From: Arcobacter cloacae | Lineage (GTDB): Bacteria; Campylobacterota; Campylobacteria; Campylobacterales; Arcobacteraceae | Direction: 5' to 3' | Assembly: GCF_013201935.1 (NCBI RefSeq) | Contig: NZ_CP053834.1 | Span: 124,001 to 188,000, forward strand | Length of the DNA stretch: 64,000 nt | Shown: piece after piece, positions 8,121 through 16,808 of the stretch | Layout: the number at the start of each line of letters is the position of its first letter | Numbering within the stretch: position 1 is the stretch's first letter | The notes under the pieces: generated by a model | Seen by the model: only the letters and a program-made list of their open reading frames with translations | The model's database searches: none | Told to the model about the DNA's origin: nothing | Translations under genes and position numbers: made by a program

Positions 8121-10193
8121 TTAAAATTTATAAGCTATTGTTGCTAAAATAGTTCTTGGTGTTCCTACATATACTCTTGTTCCTGCTGCATTACTAGAAA
8201 GTGCTCCATCAATATATTCTTCATCACTTAGATTTTGTACACTTAAGTTTGCTCTCCAATGACCTTTTTTATAACCAACTGTTGCGTTATAAATAAGTGC
8301 TGAATCTAATTTTATATTATTTGCTTCATCTGCAAATTTGCTTCCTATATATCTAGCCCCTGCACCTATATAATAATCTGGTAGATTAAGTGCTGATAAT
8401 TTATAAGTTGTAAATAAATTTGCTGTATGTTTTGGGATATTTCTTAAATCATTATCATTTTTATCTTTATTTTTAGTTGCTGTAAATCCATAAGATCCAA
8501 TAATTGACCAATTTGAAGTAATATCACCACTTAAATCAAGTTCAAATCCTTGACTCTCTTGTACTCCACTTGCTTTATATTTTGTGTTAGTAGGATCATT
8601 TGGATCAAGTTGTGCTACATTTTCTTTTTCAATTTTAAATAAAGCAGTTGTTAAATCAAATCTATCATCAAATAGTTTTTGTTTAATTCCAAGTTCATAA
8701 CCTTTCCCTGTTTCTGGATCTAAAATCTTATTATTTATATCTTTTGAACTATTTGGAGTAAATGATTCAGAATAGTTTGTGTATAAAGAAGTTTGTGGTG
8801 TTAGATGATAAACTAAACCAAATGATGGAGTTGTAGCATCTGTTTTTTGTCCAGTATTTGGTTTTGATTCACTATATCTTAATCCTGCATTAAAAATTAA
8901 ATCATCAGTTAAATTTATACTATCTTGTAAAAAAGTTCCCCAAGATTCTACATTTGTTTTATTTCCTGACATATTTGCTGCATTTGGATGATCACTCAAA
9001 CTTGTGAGGTATTCATAAATAGGATTTGATAAATTTATATTATATGGTTTAGTTGTATCATAAAACATGGTAGTTTGAGAATATGCTTTATTATAATCTG
9101 CTCCAATACTAATATTATTTTTTAAATTTAAAATATTTACTTCTTTATTTAAAGTATATTGTAAAGCATGTTCTTGAAATTCCTGTTTTTGGAAAGCATA
9201 ATATCTTGTTAAAATATTTGTTGTTTGATTGTATCTTGCTGGCATATGTACATCACCATTGTTTCCAACATAATCAATATATCTATATTTAAAATTTGAA
9301 TTCCAAGTATTAAAAGTACTATCAAAATCAAATCCAGCAATTTTTTGTGTTTTTTCAAACTCTTCATCAGGGTGTGAAATCATATTTTCTATGGGAGCTA
9401 CTAATTCTCCTTTACTATTTACATAAGTACCAAAAGCTGAAGGTGTTGTTTCATTTGTATATTCTGTTACAAAAGTTAAGGTGTTATTGTCATTTATATC
9501 ATAAGCTAAACTTGGGGCTACAAATACTTTATTTGTATTTGTATTACTATTTGTCCAACCCTCATCATATTTTAAACTTGATAATAATCTAAAATATATT
9601 GATTTATCTTCATTTAAACTCCCTGCTAAATCTATTTTCGGACTATACGATGGATTATCTGTTGCTTCAAATTCTATTGATGCTAAAGATTCTTTGGTTG
9701 GTTTCTTTTTAACTAAATTTACTATTCCTCCAGGACTTGATTCTCCATATTGTAAAGAATCAGGACCTTTTTGAATTTCAACTGCTTCAAAATTAAAAAT
9801 GTCTGGGTGAGCCATTTTATTTGTAATTTTCATTCCATCAATCAAAATTGGAACTCCTGAAAATCCTCTCATAGATATTTGATTTGTTCTTCCATGACTA
9901 TCACCTGTATATACAGTATTTGATGACATTTCTATAATATCCTCAATATTTTGAAAATGAGCATCTTCAATAACTGTTTGATTAAATGTTTGAATGGATT
10001 TTGCTGTATCTTCTTTATTTATTGCTGTTCTATTTAATTTTATTTTCTCATCACTTTGATAGTTTGAATTAACTTTTCCATTAATAGTTATTTCTTCAAG
10101 TTGTGTAGTTTCTTGTGCAAATAATGCTGAACTTGATAATAAAATTGCACATAGATTTAAAGATAAATTTCTTTTTGAAAGATTATTTTTCAC
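8121..10193 (-). CDS. TonB-dependent siderophore receptor, cassette 1
   Basis: 690 aa. The start is GTG 10193, with AGAGGAG about 8 nt upstream. Signal peptide (1-~26, cleaved after LFAQ), TonB-box-like LEEITI, then a plug with ISMRGFSGVPILIDG and VEIQKGPDSLQYGESSPGG (~70-165), and a 22-strand-type barrel ending in the outer-membrane signal TIAYKF. It belongs to the ferrichrome/pyoverdine-type siderophore receptor family; the ligand is not determined. It heads the four-gene cassette and lies just downstream of the AraC-type regulator gene. Confidence 0.93.
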   Translation of the reverse strand: MKNNLSKRNLSLNLCAILLSSSALFAQETTQLEEITINGKVNSNYQSDEKIKLNRTAINKEDTAKSIQTFNQTVIEDAHFQNIEDIIEMSSNTVYTGDSHGRTNQISMRGFSGVPILIDGMKITNKMAHPDIFNFEAVEIQKGPDSLQYGESSPGGIVNLVKKKPTKESLASIEFEATDNPSYSPKIDLAGSLNEDKSIYFRLLSSLKYDEGWTNSNTNTNKVFVAPSLAYDINDNNTLTFVTEYTNETTPSAFGTYVNSKGELVAPIENMISHPDEEFEKTQKIAGFDFDSTFNTWNSNFKYRYIDYVGNNGDVHMPARYNQTTNILTRYYAFQKQEFQEHALQYTLNKEVNILNLKNNISIGADYNKAYSQTTMFYDTTKPYNINLSNPIYEYLTSLSDHPNAANMSGNKTNVESWGTFLQDSINLTDDLIFNAGLRYSESKPNTGQKTDATTPSFGLVYHLTPQTSLYTNYSESFTPNSSKDINNKILDPETGKGYELGIKQKLFDDRFDLTTALFKIEKENVAQLDPNDPTNTKYKASGVQESQGFELDLSGDITSNWSIIGSYGFTATKNKDKNDNDLRNIPKHTANLFTTYKLSALNLPDYYIGAGARYIGSKFADEANNIKLDSALIYNATVGYKKGHWRANLSVQNLSDEEYIDGALSSNAAGTRVYVGTPRTILATIAYKF

Positions 10194-10233
10194 TTTTTTT
10201 CTCCTCTAAAATTTTGAGGAATATTACTTTAAA

Positions 10234-10248
10234 TGATAGTAATTATCA
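10234..10248. promoter_or_regulatory. Candidate Fur box upstream of cassette 1
   Basis: TGATAGTAATTATCA is a 15-bp palindrome with one mismatched pair, close to the Fur 7-1-7 core. It lies 41-55 bp before the receptor GTG, a position suited to iron repression. A further TTGATA repeat 13 bp away on the minus strand may serve the neighbouring AraC-type activator. Confidence 0.55.
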
Positions 10249-10296
10249 ATATTTAAATATCAATAAAAGGAAAAAAATGTCTACGAAAGGGAGAAT

Positions 10297-11277
10297 CTAA
10301 AACTTATTGATTTGTTTTTGATAAATACTTGGACTTACTCCAAAATGATCAGAAAAAAGCTTACTAAAATATCCTGTATGTTTGTACCCAACATTTAATG
10401 CTACTTCTTTTACACTATAATCTTTTTGCAATAACTCTTTTGCAACTTCTAAACGTCTTTTTTGAAGCATTTCTAAAATTGTCATTCCGTAGTATTCTTT
10501 AAAATCTTTTTTTAAATAACACTCATTTATAGCCGATTTATAAGCAATTTCTTTGATTGAAAGATTAGAATTATATTCTTGCATAATTATTTCTTTTGCT
10601 CTTTGTAAACTTGATACTCTATTTTTATCATAATTTAACATTAAATTATCCAAAGATTTAGCAACTTTTTCAATAGTATAATGGATTAAGTTTGTAGTTT
10701 TTGATTCTAAATAAATAGTTTTTAAAATGTCTTTGAAAGTATTTTCATCTTTAAAATAATCAAATAATTCACATTGTAAAGAGTCAATTTGTAAATCTTT
10801 TAAAATATAATAACTTTCTTCATGAGCTTTTTGCATATATTTTTGAATATCTTCAATAGAATACGCAAGTTTTAAAAAAAGTTCTTCCTTCATTCCAATT
10901 GCAAATTCTATTAAAGGTTCATTTTTTTTCAAGGGAACCTCCACATAAAAATCACTTGAAGAAAGACCTACAATAAAATGATTCTTTTTTAAAATATACT
11001 CTTTTTTGTCTTTGTAGATAAAATTTATATCTGTAGCTAAATTAAAAATTAAACTTGCCCCTGCAACATTACAATCTTCAACCAATAAAAAGTCTTTATG
11101 AGGGATAAAACTTCTCACAAATACAGCTATCCCATTTCCTAAGTCATAAAAGATTGTAAAACCTTTTCCAAACTCTTCTTTTATTGTAGCTATTGAAATT
11201 TCTCTTGAAAAAGGATTTGATATTTTTTTTGATACTTCAATTAGATTTATATAATTTATTTTTTCTATGTCTTTCAT
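10297..11277 (-). CDS. AraC-family transcriptional regulator (PchR-like)
   Basis: 326 aa. The N-terminal ~220 residues are a ligand-sensing region without clear motifs. The C-terminal ~100 residues form the paired AraC HTH: LSIKEIAYKSAINECYLKKD, the linker MTILEMLQKRRLEVAKELL, and a second HTH with VKEVALNVGYKHTGYFSKLF ending in GVSPSIYQKQ. Regulators of this kind next to siderophore receptors usually activate the receptor gene when the siderophore is present. It is co-oriented with the receptor gene, 103 bp upstream of it. The ribosome site is weak. Confidence 0.88.
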   Translation of the reverse strand: MKDIEKINYINLIEVSKKISNPFSREISIATIKEEFGKGFTIFYDLGNGIAVFVRSFIPHKDFLLVEDCNVAGASLIFNLATDINFIYKDKKEYILKKNHFIVGLSSSDFYVEVPLKKNEPLIEFAIGMKEELFLKLAYSIEDIQKYMQKAHEESYYILKDLQIDSLQCELFDYFKDENTFKDILKTIYLESKTTNLIHYTIEKVAKSLDNLMLNYDKNRVSSLQRAKEIIMQEYNSNLSIKEIAYKSAINECYLKKDFKEYYGMTILEMLQKRRLEVAKELLQKDYSVKEVALNVGYKHTGYFSKLFSDHFGVSPSIYQKQINKF

Positions 11278-11328
11278 GTGTGGATTCTACAAAGTTTAGC
11301 ATTAAAAACAAAATAATAAACTATAAAC

Positions 11329-11434
11329 TTACGACTGGATTTCAAAATACCTGAAAAAGTACATTTTGTTTTTTGTTTTGTTAGTTAAATAATCAGTTTT
11401 TAGGAAAACTTAATATTTTGAAATCCATGCGTAA
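11329..11434. repeat. Long inverted repeat, 21-bp arms, 64-bp spacer
   Basis: Arms 11329-11349 and 11414-11434 share 19 of 21 bp; the core GGATTTCAAAATA is exact. They lie between the AraC gene start and the end of cassette 2. Either a regulator binds two opposed copies, or this is a tiny inverted-repeat (MITE-like) element. No coding capacity is seen inside. Confidence 0.6.
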
Positions 11435-11444
11435 ATCTACAATT

Positions 11445-11473
11445 GAAGAACTTGAAATAAATTTCAAGCTCTT
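11445..11473 (-). terminator. Probable terminator of cassette 2, overlapping the stop codon
   Basis: An 8-bp inner stem (11451-11458 with 11461-11468) extends past one mismatch to 11446/11473. It overlaps the last codons of the exported-protein gene. The T run is short, so termination may be partial. Confidence 0.45.
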
Positions 11474-11955
11474 TTTATTTCTTCTAATATTTTATTTGTA
11501 TTTTTATTACTAAAATAAATTGCCAAACCAAACAAAATCAAACACAAAATAAAAAATAAAATTGTTATTAAATCCCATTCATTATTTGTATTTTGTGCTA
11601 TTGATAGTTTTGAGTTTACTTCATTTACTTTTTCTTTTAGTTCTTCTTTAAATCCCTCAATTGGTGCAATACCATCTTTTACTATTGTATGTCCTGGTCC
11701 TCCATCTAATACAATTTGATATGGCTCTTTTGGAATAGAGATAGTTAATTCACTCTCTTGTGGAAGTCTCTCTTTATACAAAACTTCACCATTTACAAGA
11801 GACTCTAATCTTATCATAGCTCCTGCTGCATCTTCTCCTGTACTAAACTCTCCTACAACTGTTATTGTATTATCTCCATTATCCATAACATTCATTATTA
11901 GATTATGGGCATACAGACTTATACTTAAAAATATAAACACAAATATTTTTTTCAT
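11464..11955 (-). CDS. Small exported protein with C-terminal anchor, iron cassette 2
   Basis: 163 aa from ATG 11955, chosen because AGGAGA precedes it and a signal peptide (MKKIFVFIFLSISLYAHN) starts there; an upstream ATG at 11991 would overlap the PepSY gene. It is the paralogue of 5751: beta domain with MDNGDNTITVVGEFSTGEDAAGA and LDGGPGH, a polar linker, a C-terminal helix and a NKNTNKILEEIKRA tail. Its conservation beside each PepSY gene suggests a working partnership in the periplasm. Confidence 0.8.
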   Translation of the reverse strand: MKKIFVFIFLSISLYAHNLIMNVMDNGDNTITVVGEFSTGEDAAGAMIRLESLVNGEVLYKERLPQESELTISIPKEPYQIVLDGGPGHTIVKDGIAPIEGFKEELKEKVNEVNSKLSIAQNTNNEWDLITILFFILCLILFGLAIYFSNKNTNKILEEIKRA

Positions 11956-11972
11956 TTTATTTCTCCTTTTTT

Positions 11973-13550
11973 TTAATTTCTTTTCGTCCAAAAAGCTTGA
12001 ATTTTTTCTCTATTTGTTGGTAATTTATAAGCAACAAAAAGTAAAACTGCCCCAAATATAAATAATCCAATATCAACACTTAAAATAGTAGTCATTCCCT
12101 CATTCCAAAGTCTAATAGGAGAAAAACCACTGTTGATAAAATGAATAATTGGACTAAGTACAAATAAAACTCCACCTAGATATAAAAACTCTTTTGCCGT
12201 TTTATATGAGTTTAATCTATAAAAAGCCCAAGTTAAACTTCCTATCCATAAAACAGCAAAAAGTCCTTTTTGTATTAAAACTCTATTTTCCATATCAAAA
12301 GGTAAAAGCCATTGTAAGAAAAACAGTAAACCAGTTGCTGGAATAACTCCAATCATTACAGCTAAAGAGAGTTTTCCAAAACCTTGATAAACAGGAATTC
12401 CATCGGGAAATTTTCTAGCTCTTTTTTCAAGCCAAAGCAACACACCAAAACCTAGAGCAAAGGTTGAAACACTCATAATAGCCACAACTAAAAACCTAGT
12501 AAAAGTATCAACTCCAAATAAAAAGTGTAAGAAAAAAACACTATCATAAAACAGTCCACTCCAGTGTTTGTCCATCACCGTTTGTTGTGTTATTAAACTT
12601 CCATCAACTCCACTTAGAGTAACGCTTGGTTTATTTGAAATACCATTTAAAAATGGCATATAAGGGTTATATCCCTCAAACTTTGCAATACCACTTGAAT
12701 CTTGCCAATTTATGATTTTTACCATTTGAAAATCAATTTGAGGAGCTATTTCTTTTGCTTTTTTTAATAATTCATTTATTGGAAGCATTTGAGCATTATC
12801 ATTTTTCTTTTCAAGTCTTGGTTCATTGGGATATAAAATAGGACCTGTTAAAGCCCATACATCATGACTTTCTCCCTTTGAAGCTAAATATGCCATGGGA
12901 GCAGAACCACTATAACCAATATTCATATACGCACCCGTTAATGTGATGATAATAAAAGGAGGAAATACCCAAGTAAATATTTTTCTGTGCCATTTTGAAA
13001 ATGTTCCTGTTGGTGTTGAGGAACTATTTTTATACTTTATTTTTATTATTAAAATAACTCCACCAATCACCAAAAACATTCCAGCAACTGCCATAAAACC
13101 AAAAACAATATAACCAAAATCTTTAAAAGGTCTTCCATAATGCATGTGATTTAAAAAACTTGCTAATCTTGACAAATCACCTTCATTTTGTACTTCTTGA
13201 TTTGTATTTGGATTAAATACTTTTGTTTCCACAAATTCTGTACTTATTCTAAGAGATGGGTCTTGCATATATCCTGGGAAAATTATCGAGATAGGATTAA
13301 CTTTTGGATAATCAGGGTCATTTAAAACAGGTTCTATCATTGAGTTATAATCAATCGTTGTAATATCTGCCATTTGAAAATGCCTTGATGGCTTTTCCCA
13401 TACTTGAATATAGGGAAGTAATATTGCAAAGATTCCAAAAAATACTGCCACATACATAAGTAACGAAAAACTTACACCTGTTGCCACATGTACTCTTTGG
13501 AGTCTTTGTTTTAATAGTTTATTTGATTCTTTTTCTATATTTTCGTTCAT
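11973..13550 (-). CDS. PepSY-associated TM protein, putative ferrisiderophore reductase, cassette 2
   Basis: 525 aa, collinear with the protein at 6244: LKQRLQRVHVATGVSFSLLMYVAVFFGI first helix, LPYIQVWEKPSRHFQ, periplasmic PepSY-like part with LNHMHYGRPF, WHRKIFTWVFPP, EGYNPYMPFLNG, FFLHFLFGVDTFTRF, then four to five C-terminal helices. Family and context point to single-electron reduction of ferrisiderophore in the periplasm, as for FpvG. It starts 8 nt after the small membrane gene. Confidence 0.85.
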   Translation of the reverse strand: MNENIEKESNKLLKQRLQRVHVATGVSFSLLMYVAVFFGIFAILLPYIQVWEKPSRHFQMADITTIDYNSMIEPVLNDPDYPKVNPISIIFPGYMQDPSLRISTEFVETKVFNPNTNQEVQNEGDLSRLASFLNHMHYGRPFKDFGYIVFGFMAVAGMFLVIGGVILIIKIKYKNSSSTPTGTFSKWHRKIFTWVFPPFIIITLTGAYMNIGYSGSAPMAYLASKGESHDVWALTGPILYPNEPRLEKKNDNAQMLPINELLKKAKEIAPQIDFQMVKIINWQDSSGIAKFEGYNPYMPFLNGISNKPSVTLSGVDGSLITQQTVMDKHWSGLFYDSVFFLHFLFGVDTFTRFLVVAIMSVSTFALGFGVLLWLEKRARKFPDGIPVYQGFGKLSLAVMIGVIPATGLLFFLQWLLPFDMENRVLIQKGLFAVLWIGSLTWAFYRLNSYKTAKEFLYLGGVLFVLSPIIHFINSGFSPIRLWNEGMTTILSVDIGLFIFGAVLLFVAYKLPTNREKIQAFWTKRN

Positions 13551-13558
13551 TTTTTTCC

Positions 13559-13864
13559 TTAAATATTATATAAAATAGCTATAAGAATTGAAAATATCAA
13601 AGCAGGAATCACAACTCTTAATAAGGCACTTAATCTACTTGGAGCAACACTTATCCAAATAGCAACACCAGCCCAAGCCATAGTATTAAAAAGTAAAGGA
13701 ACAATTATTGATTCCCCTGCACTTCCAGGGATTATATAAATAAGTAAAGTCATACCTAAATAAGCTACAACTAAACCTCCAAAAATAGCACAGAGTGTTC
13801 TAAATAGCCCGATTTTTTTTCCAGATTGTTCTGGTATGGATAGAGTTTTTATTAATTTTTTCAT
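13559..13864 (-). CDS. Small iron-uptake-associated membrane protein (DUF3649-like), cassette 2
   Basis: 101 aa with three helices and the same KKIGLFRTLCAIFGGLVVAY signature as the copy at 7807, so they are recent paralogues. It follows the receptor gene after a terminator hairpin, so its expression relative to the receptor may be set by read-through. Confidence 0.8.
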   Translation of the reverse strand: MKKLIKTLSIPEQSGKKIGLFRTLCAIFGGLVVAYLGMTLLIYIIPGSAGESIIVPLLFNTMAWAGVAIWISVAPSRLSALLRVVIPALIFSILIAILYNI

Positions 13865-13879
13865 TTTTTTCCTTGTTTA

Positions 13880-13905
13880 AAAAAGAGACTTTTAGGTCTC
13901 TTTTT
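13880..13905 (-). terminator. Intra-operon terminator/attenuator after receptor 2
   Basis: A 10-bp perfect stem AAAAAGAGAC/GTCTCTTTTT (13880-13889 with 13896-13905) with a 6-nt loop and a T run on the minus strand. It falls between the receptor stop codon (13907) and the next cassette gene (13864), so it should lower transcription of the inner-membrane genes. Confidence 0.7.
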
Positions 13906-13906
13906 A

Positions 13907-16012
13907 TTAAAATTCCATTTTCATTGAAAGTGCTATATTTCTAGGTTCACCAAAAGAGGTTGAACTTCTCCAATACTCTTTATTAGTTAAATTTGTAACA
14001 TTAACAATGTAAGTTGTTGGATATTTATCTAATTTAGTTTTATATCTTAACCCTCCATCATAAACTGTATAAGATGGAATAACATCTGTATTTACTTCAT
14101 CTCTATATGATTTCCCTGTCCAATAAGCTCCACCTGTTACTGCTAAACCTTGAAGAGTAGGAATATTATACTCAGCATATAGTTTTGCCATTTTAGAAGC
14201 AGTATTTGTTGGTTTTTTCCCTTCATTTGATACAGCTTTATCTATTTCTAAATCCATAATTGTTCCACCAGTTACAACTGTTAAATTATCAGTTATTTTT
14301 CCAGTTACTGTTAGCTCTAAACCTTGATGAATCACTAATCCATCTTGAGTTAAAGTTGGTTTTGAAAGAGTTTGTTTTTCATAAGAGTTTGCTTTTTCTA
14401 TTCTAAATAGTGCTGAACTTAAAAGTAGATTTTGTGAAAGTGAATATTTCGCTCCAAATTCATACTGTTTACTTACATAAGGGTCAAATATTTCTCCAGC
14501 ATTTGAATAAAAATCTCCAACAATTGTACCACTTTCTAAAGATTTCATATATGTTGTATATGTTGTTAAATCTTCAAATGGTTTGTAAATTAAAGATAGA
14601 CTTGGCGTTACATCATTAGCATCATATCCACCTGTTTTTTCACCATTAATATTGTAATTTTTTTCTTCCACTTTTGCATAATTGAATCCAACTAATGCAC
14701 TCCAATTTTCATCAAATTTTATATCATCACCTATCATAAAATTTGTTTTTTCATTACGACTTGATAGATAAGTTTTATTATTAGTACTACCGATATAAGT
14801 TGGTCTTGAAACATTGTTCAATTGGTCTAATGTATAACTGCCTAAATTAACCCATTCCCAAGCACCTTCTATACCATTACTTTTAGTTTTATTACCTGAA
14901 ACTCCCATGGTTAAAGTATGCCCAACTTTTAAAGTATTAAAATCAATATCTGTATAAACATAAGCACCTTGAGTTGTTGATGTATGAGGAAATGATCTAT
15001 AATAATTAAGTCTATATGTCCCATCATAATTATCATAAACATAAGGCATAGACATATCATTTTCATGGTCAAGATGAATATATGCTGTTCTAAGTTTTAC
15101 ATTGTCATTGATTTGCCATAATGATTTAAATCCAAGTCTATCTTGAGAAGTATCAGAAAAAGTCCAATCAGGTGAATATCCTTGTTTAGGGTCCAAAATA
15201 CTTGCAGATTGATTACTAAAAACTGAAGCTGTTAATTTATCTGTTTTATTTTTTTTGTGAGATGCATCAAATGTAAAAATTAAATCATCTGTAACTCTCC
15301 AATCCAACGCTCCTGCGATTAAATCTCTATCTATTTTTTGATTTTTGATTGCTGTTTCACCATTTTGTTTTAAAGCATTTAATCTATAAGAAAATTTTCC
15401 TTTTTCATCAATTTTTCCACCTAAATCAGCATGTATATAAGCTGCTTCATTTCCAGTAGTTCCAATAGTAAGATTTGTAAGTCTCTCATGTGTTGGTTTT
15501 TTTGTTACATAGTTTACAGCACCACCCACATATCCAACGCCATATAAAAAACCTGATAATCCATTTAAAATTTCCACTCTTTCAAGTTCTTCAGTTGTAA
15601 TACCCTCTACCCAAGAGAATGGAATACCATCTAAAATATGATTTCCAGAAACACTAAATCCTCTTATATTTATTTCCGGTGTATTCCAACTTCCAGAAGT
15701 AGTTGAAGTTTTTGTTATTTGAACAACAGGATTCATTTTAAAAATTTGGTCAATACCACTTGCGGTGTTTTCTATCATATCTTGTGAAACTATGCTCATT
15801 TGATAAGGTGTATCTTGTAAACTTCTTTTGTCCCAAATTCCAACCCCATTTGTCTCTTTTACAACATATCCATTTTCGGATGAACCATTTTGTGCAGTTT
15901 CTGAAACCTTAATCTCCTCAAGTAGAGTAGTTTCAGCACCCAATAATTGACTTCCTAAAACCATTGATACACAAAGTGATAATGGAATTATTTTTCTTTT
16001 TATATTTCGCAT
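13907..16012 (-). CDS. TonB-dependent siderophore receptor, cassette 2
   Basis: 701 aa. Signal peptide, TonB-box-like LLEEIKVSETA, plug with MNPVVQITKTSTTSG, INIRGFSVSGNHILDG and VEILNGLSGFLYGVGYVGG, then a long beta-barrel ending NIALSMKMEF. It belongs to the siderophore receptor family; the usual KGP before the turn is NGL here. It shares a 176-bp divergent promoter region with the transposase-derived regulator gene at 16189, which may control it. Confidence 0.92.
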   Translation of the reverse strand: MRNIKRKIIPLSLCVSMVLGSQLLGAETTLLEEIKVSETAQNGSSENGYVVKETNGVGIWDKRSLQDTPYQMSIVSQDMIENTASGIDQIFKMNPVVQITKTSTTSGSWNTPEINIRGFSVSGNHILDGIPFSWVEGITTEELERVEILNGLSGFLYGVGYVGGAVNYVTKKPTHERLTNLTIGTTGNEAAYIHADLGGKIDEKGKFSYRLNALKQNGETAIKNQKIDRDLIAGALDWRVTDDLIFTFDASHKKNKTDKLTASVFSNQSASILDPKQGYSPDWTFSDTSQDRLGFKSLWQINDNVKLRTAYIHLDHENDMSMPYVYDNYDGTYRLNYYRSFPHTSTTQGAYVYTDIDFNTLKVGHTLTMGVSGNKTKSNGIEGAWEWVNLGSYTLDQLNNVSRPTYIGSTNNKTYLSSRNEKTNFMIGDDIKFDENWSALVGFNYAKVEEKNYNINGEKTGGYDANDVTPSLSLIYKPFEDLTTYTTYMKSLESGTIVGDFYSNAGEIFDPYVSKQYEFGAKYSLSQNLLLSSALFRIEKANSYEKQTLSKPTLTQDGLVIHQGLELTVTGKITDNLTVVTGGTIMDLEIDKAVSNEGKKPTNTASKMAKLYAEYNIPTLQGLAVTGGAYWTGKSYRDEVNTDVIPSYTVYDGGLRYKTKLDKYPTTYIVNVTNLTNKEYWRSSTSFGEPRNIALSMKMEF

Positions 16013-16037
16013 TTTGTTTCCTTGCTTCTTTTAATTA

Positions 16038-16052
16038 TGATAATTAATCTCA
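16038..16052. promoter_or_regulatory. Candidate Fur-like box upstream of cassette 2
   Basis: TGATAATTAATCTCA has a perfect left half and a 5/7 right half of the Fur core. It lies 26-40 bp before the receptor ATG. Weak to moderate support. Confidence 0.4.
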
Positions 16053-16150
16053 TTAATAAGTGGAATTATTTCCATATTTAACTTAATTTAAACTAATCAA
16101 AATTGCCATCATGACAAGGAAAGATTAGAAAAATTAAATATTTCCAATTA

Positions 16151-16182
16151 GCCATTTTTTAGCCATTTTTTTAATATATACT
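16151..16182 (+). promoter_or_regulatory. Activator-type promoter: GCCATT direct repeat, N9, -10 box; leaderless start
   Basis: GCCATT at 16151-16156 and again at 16162-16167 (11-bp period), then exactly 9 nt, then TATACT (16177-16182) as -10. There is no -35 box. The geometry equals that of the five RCGAWT promoters in the phenol region. The ATG at 16189 lies 6 nt after the -10 box, where transcription would begin, and has no ribosome site, so the mRNA is probably leaderless. The best candidate binder is the response regulator at 21742. Confidence 0.6.
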
Positions 16183-16188
16183 GCGATT

Positions 16189-16788
16189 ATGTCAAGATTA
16201 GAAAATACAAATATCATTACAAATAAAATCAAAATTGAAACCTCTGCCATAAGAAAAATTTGCTATTTTTTTTCAAAAGATTTCACAGCAAGTCAAACAG
16301 CAGCAAAATTAAATATAAGCAGACAAACGATAAATAGTTATTATAAAATATTTAGAGAAGCGCTGTTTGATTCTTATATTTATTCACAAACAAATGGAAT
16401 TGATTTAAATATAACTTATATGAAAATTTACGAAAAAAATATCTATTTTTTAGAAGAAAAAAACAAAAGCTTTTTATTAGATGAAGAGAGTTTTATTTTT
16501 TTAAATATAAATAATTTCATAAAAGACAAACTAGAACAAACTTTAGAAAATAATAAAAAAATAAATTCTGTAAGAATTATTTACAATGAACATACAAAAA
16601 ATTTTACAATTTTAGGATACTACAACTCTTCAAGTGATTTAGAAGAGTTTATAAATAATCGTTTAAAAAAATTTAGAGGAATAAAAAAAGAGAATCTAAA
16701 TAACCATATACAAGAGTCATTTTTTAGATTTAATCACTCAAGTGATGAAATACACAAAAAAATATTGACTTATTTTTCTATTTTATAG
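16189..16788 (+). CDS. Transposase-derived HTH protein (IS1595-like, no catalytic core), likely regulator
   Basis: 199 aa. Residues ~17-55 form an HTH (FTASQTAAKLNISRQTINSYYKIF) like the N-terminus of IS1595/ISXO2 transposases. Residues ~165-190 (NRLKKFRGIKKENLNNHIQE, then FFRFNH) match the family's C-terminal block around its last acidic residue. The middle lacks the DDE region with its IDE and GG-rich motifs, and no terminal repeats flank the gene, so it cannot transpose. The reading frame is intact and it sits 20 bp before the RND operon, which suggests a domesticated transcription factor. It may regulate efflux and/or the divergent TonB cassette. Confidence 0.65.
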   Translation: MSRLENTNIITNKIKIETSAIRKICYFFSKDFTASQTAAKLNISRQTINSYYKIFREALFDSYIYSQTNGIDLNITYMKIYEKNIYFLEEKNKSFLLDEESFIFLNINNFIKDKLEQTLENNKKINSVRIIYNEHTKNFTILGYYNSSSDLEEFINNRLKKFRGIKKENLNNHIQESFFRFNHSSDEIHKKILTYFSIL

Positions 16789-16808
16789 ATTTTAATACAA
16801 GGTTATAT

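Noticed and set aside
16183-16188. Single GCGATT directly before ATG 16189
   Set aside because: It lies downstream of the -10 box, has no partner 11 bp away and does not fit the grammar; taken as chance.
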